Shown here piece after piece: positions 34,954 through 43,200 of a DNA stretch of 64,000 nt. Position 1 is the first letter of the stretch; each line of letters starts with the position of its first letter. Below the pieces are notes generated by a model, which was given only the letters and a program-made list of their open reading frames with translations, had not been told where the DNA came from and searched no databases. A program made the position numbers and the translations under genes. The DNA is from JAXLWB01 sp046328715 (lineage in GTDB: Bacteria; Chloroflexota; Anaerolineae; Caldilineales; Caldilineaceae): positions 1-64,000 of the forward strand of contig JAXLWB010000026.1 of NCBI GenBank assembly GCA_046328715.1, in the 5' to 3' direction.

Positions 34954-37614
34954 ATGTCTATCTATAACAAAGTATGCTGCGGACGGTTTCTTCCGCTTCT
35001 GATAGCAGGTCTATTCGTCTTGTTGCTCCCTCGTCTGGCCCACGCCCAAAGCATTGACGAGGGTCTCGTCGGCTATTGGCCTTTTGACGCTGCCAATCCT
35101 ACGGTCGACCTATCGGGCAATGGCAACACGGCTACGCTAAACAGCGGTCTACAATTGACGACGGATGTCGCCCCCACTGCCTTTGCCAACACGCGCGCCT
35201 TGTTGTCAACGCCGAACGCCAATAACTACGCCACCGCTCCGGGCAATGGCATTGACAATCTGACCGACTACACTGTCGCCTTCTGGTTACGGGTAAACAG
35301 CGCAGCAACCGGGACTGGGGACGTGTTGGCATTGGGAAATCGGCTGGTCATTCAGGTGCGCAAGCTACAAAGCGGACAATTTATTCTAGATATTCGTTTT
35401 CCCTTGCGCGTCTATCCCTACCCGGTCGAAGCCGTCATTGAATCGAATGGCTGGAATCACGTCGTCGTTGCCATTAAAGGCAGCGTGACCGATATCTACT
35501 TCAACGGCCAGCGCGCCCAGAACGAAACGTACCTCGCGGGGTCGTCCGGAACACCCAGCGGTGGTCTAACCTTTAGCAGCTCCAACGCGCCGTTGAATGG
35601 CATTCTGGATGATGTGCGGATTTACAACCGAGTGCTGAACGCCAGCGAGGTTGCCGCACTGCCCTATAACTGTAACAATGCCCAGGGCGTGCCAGCCAAC
35701 GAATGTCAAGCCCTAGTTAACCTTTTTCGCAACACCGACGGGATGAAGTGGACAAACCACACAAACTGGCTGCAAAACGATACGCCGTGCAACTGGTTTG
35801 GCGTGCTGTGCAACGCTGGACATGTCTTTGTGCTCAGCTTGCCGCAAAACAATCTACGTGGCCCCTTGCCCCCTGCCTTAGGCAATCTTGCGACGGCAAT
35901 CATCGTGCAATTGCCAAACAATCATCTCATCGGCGAGCTGCCCTTTGAACTTGGCAATCTGAGCCAGTTGCAAACGTTGGATCTCTACGGCAACCAACTG
36001 AGTGGACAGGTGCCCTTCACGCTAGGCAATTTGAGCAAACTGACCACGCTGCGCCTCTACAACAATCAATTGCGTGGGTCGCTCCCCCAGCAACTCGGCA
36101 ATCTGACCGGTCTGCTTACCCTCGACCTGGGCTACAACATGCTCACGGCGCAGGTGCCGACGCTGTTCACTTTCCTCAACAGCACGCAACCCGACTGGGC
36201 AGCGACCCAGACCGTGCCGCCGACCAACTTGAAAGCGACCCTCCTTTCCAGCAGCAGCATCTCGCTCACCTGGACGCCGATTTCCTACACAGAAGATAGC
36301 GGCTACTACGAAGTGCTCTCCACCACTCAAGCAAGCGGGATCTATAGCTTGGTGGGGAAAACCAACAACATCAGCGCTACCGGCTACACCGTTACAGGAC
36401 TAACTGCTGGACAAAATTATTCGTTCGTTGTACGCACCTTCGTTGCCAAACATGGGCTGCAACAGAACGATCTGCTCAGCGACAGCAGCGATCCAGTTGC
36501 AATCACACTCACAACCAATCGACCGCCGCTTGCCAACGATGATAGCTACAGCACCCAACAGGACACACCGTTGACGGTCGATGTCGCCCACGGTCTGCTT
36601 GCCAATGACAGCGACCCCGATGGCAATGGGTTGCAGATTGGCTCGATCAGCGGGATCAATCCCGGCAGCCAATTCGCCCTCAACCTGGATGGCTCCTTCA
36701 CCTACACACCGGCGGTTGGCTTTGCCGGAACCGAGAGCTTCACCTATCAAGCCAGCGACGGTCAGGCTCTCTCCAACCCAGCCACGGTCTCCTTCACAGT
36801 GTCTGCCAAATCGGTGCTGTCGGCGACCCTCACCATCGTGCTCGACGTGCAGCCCAACAGCCGCACCAACTTCAGCTTTGTCGGCAGCCTGGGCAGCTTC
36901 AAACTGGATGACATCTCGCCGCAGGATAGCGACAGCTATAGCAATAGCAAAAGTTTTACCGTGCCTGCTGGCACTTACACTGTCACCGAGCAGGCACTCA
37001 GCGGCTATCTCGACGCCAGTATCTCCTGCAATCCACCGTCGGACACAATTGCTGATCTGTTCAACCACCAGATCGTCATCAACGCTGGCAGCGGGGCCGA
37101 CATCACCTGCACCTTCGTCGTGCAGCGCGAAGGGCAGATCATCGCTGGCGCGTACAACGACCACAACCACAATCATCAGCGCAATAGCAACGATGAGTGG
37201 CTCAACGGTTGGCAGATGCAATTGCACAGCCCCTTCGACCCGCAGCCCGTCACACAAGTCACGGCAGGTGAGGGTCGCACCGTCTTCAACCATCTCTTTG
37301 CCGGAAGCTACACCGTCTGCGAAGTACAGCAGTCAAGCTGGTTCAACATCACACCCACCACGCTCAACCCAACCTACAACCAACCCTGCTACACCATCAA
37401 CGTCACTCCTGGCCAGGCAGTCTGGATCCGCTTCGGCAACAGCACCACGCCGCTGGTGACCGTAGCCGATGTGACTGACTTCGAGGATATCGTCATCTGC
37501 GACCTGCCCGCCACCGACGATGCAGGAAATATCACCGCCGCAGAGCGCGACCCGTGGGAGGAAGAGGAAGAGGCAGGAACCGAGCATCTCTTCTTGCCAA
37601 TGGTCAGTCGGTAA
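34954..37614 (+). CDS. exported multidomain protein: LamG, plant-type LRR, Fn3, cadherin-like, SdrD-B-like, LPMVSR tail
   Basis: 886 residues; signal peptide to about residue 31 (LAHA-QS). LamG/concanavalin-like domain 37-235 (GLVGYWPFDAANPTVDLSGN, ILDDVRIYNRVL). LRR cap and repeats 248-400: NTDGMKWTNHTNWLQNDTPC then CNWFGVLC and L-x-x-L-x-L-x-x-N-x-L-x-G-x-(L/V)-P repeats like plant receptor ectodomains. Fn3-like 418-515, cadherin-like 522-622 (DDSYSTQQDTPL, TFTYTPAVGFAG-like). C-terminal module with NFSFVGSLGSFKLDD and YNDHNHNHQRNSNDEWLNGW, shared with the proteins at 599 and 3527. It ends HLFLPMVSR after a run of acidic residues. A surface-binding or adhesion role is inferred. Confidence 0.87.
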   Translation: MSIYNKVCCGRFLPLLIAGLFVLLLPRLAHAQSIDEGLVGYWPFDAANPTVDLSGNGNTATLNSGLQLTTDVAPTAFANTRALLSTPNANNYATAPGNGIDNLTDYTVAFWLRVNSAATGTGDVLALGNRLVIQVRKLQSGQFILDIRFPLRVYPYPVEAVIESNGWNHVVVAIKGSVTDIYFNGQRAQNETYLAGSSGTPSGGLTFSSSNAPLNGILDDVRIYNRVLNASEVAALPYNCNNAQGVPANECQALVNLFRNTDGMKWTNHTNWLQNDTPCNWFGVLCNAGHVFVLSLPQNNLRGPLPPALGNLATAIIVQLPNNHLIGELPFELGNLSQLQTLDLYGNQLSGQVPFTLGNLSKLTTLRLYNNQLRGSLPQQLGNLTGLLTLDLGYNMLTAQVPTLFTFLNSTQPDWAATQTVPPTNLKATLLSSSSISLTWTPISYTEDSGYYEVLSTTQASGIYSLVGKTNNISATGYTVTGLTAGQNYSFVVRTFVAKHGLQQNDLLSDSSDPVAITLTTNRPPLANDDSYSTQQDTPLTVDVAHGLLANDSDPDGNGLQIGSISGINPGSQFALNLDGSFTYTPAVGFAGTESFTYQASDGQALSNPATVSFTVSAKSVLSATLTIVLDVQPNSRTNFSFVGSLGSFKLDDISPQDSDSYSNSKSFTVPAGTYTVTEQALSGYLDASISCNPPSDTIADLFNHQIVINAGSGADITCTFVVQREGQIIAGAYNDHNHNHQRNSNDEWLNGWQMQLHSPFDPQPVTQVTAGEGRTVFNHLFAGSYTVCEVQQSSWFNITPTTLNPTYNQPCYTINVTPGQAVWIRFGNSTTPLVTVADVTDFEDIVICDLPATDDAGNITAAERDPWEEEEEAGTEHLFLPMVSR

Positions 37615-37619
37615 GTAGA

Positions 37620-37665
37620 AAGACACGACCGGCAACTTCGAGTTGCCGGTCGTGTCTTATTTTGT
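37620..37665 (+). terminator. strong hairpin terminator
   Basis: AAGACACGACCGGCAACT pairs perfectly with AGTTGCCGGTCGTGTCTT around a TCG loop, followed by ATTTTGTCTT. It lies six bases past the stop of the LamG/LRR gene. Confidence 0.85.
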
Positions 37666-37680
37666 CTTGATGGTTTATCT

Positions 37681-37709
37681 CTGACAATTTCTGCAAGATA
37701 TGGTAAAAT
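37681..37709 (+). promoter_or_regulatory. sigma70-type promoter for the DUF5678 gene
   Basis: CTGACA (37681-37686), 17-bp spacer, TAAAAT (37704-37709). The -10 lies over the first ATG of the longest ORF (37700), so translation must begin downstream, at 37787. Confidence 0.65.
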
Positions 37710-37786
37710 TTGGTCTAGTGGTCAACTTGGAGAAAGATGGGAAGGTTCTAATCATTTGTTCGCACTCAGTTGACGGAGACAAAATA

Positions 37787-38212
37787 ATGGCCTTGCACGT
37801 ACAAAATCATCAGCCTAGTTTGCTAGATTTTATTCGCACTGCCCAAGGCTTTTCCCATGCCGAACGTCTGTACCTAGCAAGAGCTTTGTTGGATAGTCTG
37901 GTTTTGGAGGAAAGCAGCATAACGGTAAATGACGTTCTCCTGGCTGAAAATAGCGTAGATGAAGATCCGGCTGTTGAACGTGAACGAGAAGCTTATATTG
38001 CTTTACATCCAACGCTACTCAAACAATACCCAAACGAACATGTAGCAATCCATGATGGAAAATTAGTCGATCATGACATGGATGGATTAGCACTAAGTTT
38101 GCGCATTCACCAACGCTTCCCGGACGAGTTTGTGTGGATTGCCCCTCTCAAAACTCACGCCATTGAGGAATGGGTCATGCGTTCGCCGCGTTTTGAATCA
38201 ATCCCCGAATGA
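37787..38212 (+). CDS. DUF5678 domain protein
   Basis: 141 residues from ATG 37787 (GGAG nine bases upstream; the promoter overlaps the earlier ATG). The N-terminal half is helical and acidic (LLDFIRTAQGFSHAERLYLARALLDSLV). The C-terminal domain QYPNEHVAIHDGKLVDHDMD with RFPDEFVWIAPL is a DUF5678 module (Y-P-x-E-x-V-A-I-x-x-G-x-V-V). Its stop overlaps the start of the next gene (ATGA), the usual arrangement for DUF5678 genes paired with a retropepsin-like gene. Function unknown. Confidence 0.8.
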   Translation: MALHVQNHQPSLLDFIRTAQGFSHAERLYLARALLDSLVLEESSITVNDVLLAENSVDEDPAVEREREAYIALHPTLLKQYPNEHVAIHDGKLVDHDMDGLALSLRIHQRFPDEFVWIAPLKTHAIEEWVMRSPRFESIPE

Positions 38213-38596
38213 GCACATATACTTACGATTACGATTTCTCCTATTCGCCTTCCATGCCGATAGTCGAAGTGGAGTTGCGTAATATTGAACAGTCTCAAAA
38301 TTCATTACGCATGACAGCAATGATTGATTCAGGTTCGGATGGATCAATGGTTCCTATATTGTACTTGCGCACAATCAAAGCGCGCCGCGTCGGGCAAGTT
38401 GCAATGCGCACGATTACTGGGGCTCGAACGATTGTCGACATGTACGAAGTTGCATCCAGATCGGGCCACATCTTTTCTCCTATACGCGGTTGCTGCTGAC
38501 AAATATAATGAAATCATTGTTTTGGGGCGAGATATTCTCAATCGATTAGAGATCACACTAAATGGTCTGGCCTCAGTGACCGAGATTCGCGAATAG
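38209..38596 (+). pseudogene. retropepsin-like aspartyl protease gene, frameshifted
   Basis: The first frame (from ATG 38209) carries MTAMIDSGSDGSMVPILYLR, with the catalytic D-S-G of a retropepsin-like protease, and runs into TGA at 38497. The next frame continues with LLYAVAADKYNEIIVLGRDILNRL and LNG, the expected flap-distal and second-half family motif, to a stop at 38596. A one-base shift (+1 frame) around 38463-38490, near TCTTTTCTCC, is needed to join them. Intact length would be about 128 residues. The cause could be a genuine mutation, a sequencing error or programmed slippage. The start overlaps the DUF5678 stop. Confidence 0.75.
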
Positions 38597-38766
38597 AGCC
38601 GACTTCGCCACTCTCAACCTGGAAAAACAGACGCGCCAAGTCGGCGCTAGTTTCCAAAGCACGCCTTTTCGTATACTCCTTTTCGGTAACTACGCAGGGT
38701 CAGCAAGGCTGACCACTCATTAAATTTTTCAGGCAGTTCTGTGCAGTTGAGCTAATAGACACGCTA

Positions 38767-38822
38767 TTTAAACATTGTACAATCTGCCTTAGAACCCAAC
38801 CTTGGAGATTGTGCAATGTTTA
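38767..38822. other. hairpin in the 38597-38844 intergenic region
   Basis: TTAAACATTGTACAATCT and AGATTGTGCAATGTTTAA pair with one G-T/mismatch over a 20-nt loop. It lies between convergent genes and may stop transcription from both sides. Nothing else is visible in this gap. Confidence 0.6.
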
Positions 38823-38844
38823 AGTGTCATTTCTATAAGAAATC

Positions 38845-40023
38845 TCAGAACTGCGCAGCGATCCGCTCCATCGCAGTAGCCAGAATGCTGCGCGGACTGG
38901 GCGTGCAGATTCGTTGATAGCCCGTCCCTTCGGGTCCAAACATCTCGCCATCCTCTAACACCACATTGGCGGCCTGATAGATGCGGCGATGTACTTCAGC
39001 GGAGGAGAGTTCATAGCCACGAAAATCCAGCCAGCCAATATAGGTACCTTCGGGGATACGAAAACGCACCGCCGGCATGTGCTCTTTGAGGAATTGCGCC
39101 AAGAAGTTGAGATTGCCGTCGATGTAGCCATTCGCCTGCGCCAGCCACTCTTCGCCCTGATTGTAGGCGGCGATCAGGGCGCTGATGGCGAAGGGATTCG
39201 GCGTCTTGAAGCCGAGGGTGTCGATAAACTTCTGGCGCATGGCCGGATTGTTGACGATGATGTTTGAGCAGTGCAGACCGGCGACATTGAAGGTCTTGTT
39301 GATCGCAGTGCAAGAGATCAGCCGGTCATCATCCACCAGCGTACAGATCGGGTAGTGCGTCTGCCCCTTGCGAATGAGATCGCCGTGGATCTCATCGGCA
39401 ACCAGAACCACATCGTTGGCGAGGCAGATGTTGGCCAACTGGGTCAGTTCATTGGGAGTCCACACTCGTCCTACCGGGTTGTGCGGACTACAGAGGATAA
39501 AGAGCTTGTTGTGTGGGTCGCGAGTTTTCTCTTCAAAGTCGTCAAAGTCAATCGTGTAGTAGCCATCGTTGTTCAATAGTGCATTGTTGACGACGACCCG
39601 ATGGTTACCTTCGATCACGCGGGTGAAGGGCGCATAGACTGGGCGTTGAATGATCACGCCGTCACCCGGTTCGCTGTAGGCGCGCACCAGTGCGTCCAAC
39701 GCTTCGACCGTGCCCGGGCTGTAGACAATCGAGGCGGCATCGATCACCCAATCATGGCGGCGGCTGAACCAACCTTGGATGGCTTCCTGATATTCCGGGG
39801 ATGCGAGATGGTTGCTGTAGCCAAACATGCGCGTGTTGACCCGTTGCCGCAGCGCTTCCAACATTGGCTCCGGGCAGGCAAAGTCCATATCAGCCACAAA
39901 GAGCGGAATGGTCTCCTCGTCAAAGCGTTCGGTTAAGCCAAATTGTTTTAATAGTTCACCTGAATCCCATTTCACCGAATGGGTACCTCGTCGTTCGATC
40001 ACTTCGTCAAAGTTGTAGATCAT
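38845..40023 (-). CDS. PatB/MalY-type cystathionine beta-lyase (PLP aminotransferase fold)
   Basis: 392 residues from ATG 40023 (MIYNFDEVIERRGTHSVKW is the standard PatB start; the longest frame adds 23 unconserved residues). PLP-lysine motif INKTFNVAGLHCSN near residue 230, with SPHNPVGRVW near 165, DEIHGDLI near 195 and the C-terminal RICTPSPRSIL carboxylate-binding Arg. The family cleaves C-S bonds of cystathionine and cysteine conjugates to give pyruvate, ammonia and a thiol. No sulfur operon is adjacent. Cytoplasmic. Confidence 0.9.
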   Translation of the reverse strand: MIYNFDEVIERRGTHSVKWDSGELLKQFGLTERFDEETIPLFVADMDFACPEPMLEALRQRVNTRMFGYSNHLASPEYQEAIQGWFSRRHDWVIDAASIVYSPGTVEALDALVRAYSEPGDGVIIQRPVYAPFTRVIEGNHRVVVNNALLNNDGYYTIDFDDFEEKTRDPHNKLFILCSPHNPVGRVWTPNELTQLANICLANDVVLVADEIHGDLIRKGQTHYPICTLVDDDRLISCTAINKTFNVAGLHCSNIIVNNPAMRQKFIDTLGFKTPNPFAISALIAAYNQGEEWLAQANGYIDGNLNFLAQFLKEHMPAVRFRIPEGTYIGWLDFRGYELSSAEVHRRIYQAANVVLEDGEMFGPEGTGYQRICTPSPRSILATAMERIAAQF

Positions 40024-40257
40024 AGTCTGTTGTGCACTCCATAAGGACATACGCGAATTTATTTCACTTCGTCTGAGAGAAAATGCAACCACAGATAATG
40101 CTGATCATGTAGATAAACGAGCGGGCAAAGTGAGCTGAAAATCCGACTGTAATCAGCTATATCAGCATCATCGGCGGTTTCGTTTTCATCGTTACTGATA
40201 CCAATTATGCAATTGATGGGGATACAATCCGAATTGACGCAGCGCTTATTTCAGCCA

Positions 40258-43200
40258 TCACGTTTCCACAGCGCCCAACGCCTTTAGGCTATGCTTCTGG
40301 GAGTCGGTGAGGCCGCTGACGTTGGCGATGTTCATGCCTTCATAGGGACGGGGGGCACGTAGAATTTGCAGACAGACGCCACTGTCGACCTCCCAAATGC
40401 GGATGGTCTCGTCGGTGCTGCCGGAAAGCAGCAAGGGACCTAACCCGGACCCGGTCCCGTACATCTTCGCCAAGGGGTGGTTGTGGGGGACAAAGGCCAC
40501 TGAGCGTACTTCATCGGCGTGCCCGTGCAAGCTGCGCAGCAAGGCTCCGCTTCGGGCATTCCAGAGGCAGATGGTTTGATCGGCGCTGCCGCTGGCCAAG
40601 AACAGCGTATCACCTTGCTTTTCCGGCGCAAAAGCCAAGGCATAGACCCAGGCGTGATGGCCTGTCAAACAATGGCGCAACTCACCGCTTGCCAAGTCCC
40701 AAATACGCACCGTTTGGTCGGCGCTGCCCGTGGCCAACAGGCTGCCATCCGGGCTGATGGCGAGACTCACGACCCAGTTGGTATGGCCATGCAAAATATA
40801 GATCGTCTCGCCGGTCAGCAGATCCATCAGGCGTGCGGTTCCGCTGGTGCCAGCACTCACGAGCAGTTGCTGATTGCCTGTCGCAGGTTGATTGGGCACA
40901 ACGGCAAAGCTCCAGACGCTCTCCGTAGCCTTGACCGTCTTAAGACACTCTCCGCTGCGTACATCCCAAAGACGGATCGTCCAATCGTTGCTGCAACTGA
41001 TCAAGTGGTTGCCATCCGGCGTAAAATGCAGCAACCGCACCCACCCCTGATGTCCCTGCAAAACCAGACGCAGCTTTCCACTCTGACTCTCCCAAAGATG
41101 GATGACAGGGTCGATGCCGCCGCTGGCCACCAGCATCCCATCCGGGCTGAAGGCCACGCTGTGGACCTCTTTGTGATGACCCGCCAGGATCAATGGCGTA
41201 TTCCACTTGGGTTCAGAGGAATCACCCGTCTGCTGGGATAGGCTCGGCTCGCCCATTGACCACAGTTGCACCGTATGATCGGTGCAGGCAGCAGCCAACT
41301 GCGGCCTTGTGGGGGAAAGTGTCACAGCCATGATGCCTTGCAAGTGGCCTTGGAAGGTGCGCAGGGCATAGCCCCGTTGCGCATCCCACAGGCGCACGGT
41401 GCGATCATTGCTGCCGCTGGCGAGGATGGCACCATCAGGGCTGAAGGCGACACAGTTGACATCATCGCTGTGACCCACCAAGGTATAGCGCGTTATCCCC
41501 TCGGCTACATCCCACACCCGCACGCTGTAGTCAACCGAGCCGCTCGCCAACAGCGTACCGTCGGGGCTAAAGGCGACCGCTGCAACAAAGTGGGTATGCC
41601 CGGTCAATGTGCGCCAGGCTGGTAACAGTGGGATACGATTCCTATCCTCGAGTTGGGTGTTTTGCCACGTAGCGACACCGAGCAAATCGTCCAAGCGCCA
41701 GATGCACGCTGTATGGTCACGGCTGCCACTTGCCAGCCAAGGTTCAAACGGGTGAAAGGCCAGCGACCAGATACCCTCGGTGTGACCCTTAAAGCCAGCG
41801 ACCAGATCACCACTTTGCGTGCGCCAGATGCGGATATAACCACCCTCATCGCCAGTTGCCACCAGGGAGCCATCCGAACTGATGGCGAGGGCGCGAAACC
41901 CAGATTTGTAGCCCCATAAGGTGTGTAACAGTTGCCCGGTCTGGATGTTCCACAGGCAAAGGGTGCGATCCCCGCTGACGCTGGCCAGTAGCTCCCCCCG
42001 CCGACTGACCGCCAAACGCCAGACTCCCTGGCTATGTCCACGCAAGGTCTGGCGCAGGGTAATCTGCTCCTGCTGCTCATGAAGATTCCAGAAGTGAATC
42101 ATTTGATCATCGCCGCCGCTGACCAGGGCTTGCTGATCGGGGGTGAAGAAGACAGAAAAGATAAAGCTCCTGTGGGCTGTGACCCTGCCCAACGACTGGC
42201 CATCACTCACCTGCCACAGGTGGATCTGGCCGACATTGCTGCCTGCCGCCAACTGTTGCCCATCTGCGCTAAAGTCCAGCGCCAGGATCGAGCCAAAGGA
42301 ATCGGTGAAGACACAATCCCTGAGTTCGCTGTTCGCCAAATTGACAGCCGGCAACGATACGCCTTTTAGGTGCACCTGCCAAAGTGCCAGGTGGGAGAGA
42401 TCAAGCTGACGAAGGTTCGCAGCGGCATGGATCAATAAGTTGAGGAGGTTTCCAGCGCCATAGTTGTTTTTCTGATCCGGCTGCTGGCGCAGAATCTCCA
42501 GCCCTTGGTGTAACAGTGTTGACAAGCCGGGCTGCCCCCATTTGGCACGCAGCCGGACGATGATCGGGTGTAGGAGAAGCCGCTCCTGGCTCTGCCGCAC
42601 ATATTCGCGCGTCTGCGCCTTGAGCAGGGCGTGGCTTTTGAGCAGTTGCGGGCGTCTCTGTTCGAGCTCCTCGCACACCTGGTCGATGATGGCGTCGGTG
42701 ATGTATTCGGTCACGACATTTTGCAGGGTAAAACCGCCGCCTTCGAGTGCGGGACCGCCTTCTGCACTGCGCAGTTCCCTCGGCTGTTGCTGGCCACTTT
42801 TTTCAATCAGGGAGCGACGCCGGAGCGAGGTGAGGGCTTCGAGCAGCAGATGTTTGGCGACCGGCTGGACAAAATTGTCGCCGAGCTGCTGGGCCGAAAG
42901 TGGTTCGCGCTCGATGGCCAGCCAGCGCAAAATTTCTTGCTCCAGCGGGGCGAGACGGGCAAACTGTTGCACCAACATGTCACGAATATCGTCGAAGATT
43001 GGTGCATCCTCTTGCAAAAATGCCGCAACATCGCCATCAAAGAGATCCTCAATCGTTTCGGCGACGAGCATAAGGGCCAGAGGGTTGCCAGAATAGCGCT
43101 CAATCAACTGCTCGCTGTGGTTGTGGTCGCTGCGCACTCCCTGCCGTTGTAAGAGGGTGCGCCCATCGACTGAGCTAAGCCCGCTCAAGGGCAAAGAGCG

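Noticed and set aside
37700..37786. 29-residue extension of the DUF5678 protein
   Set aside because: The promoter -10 at 37704-37709 overlaps this start, so it would not be transcribed.
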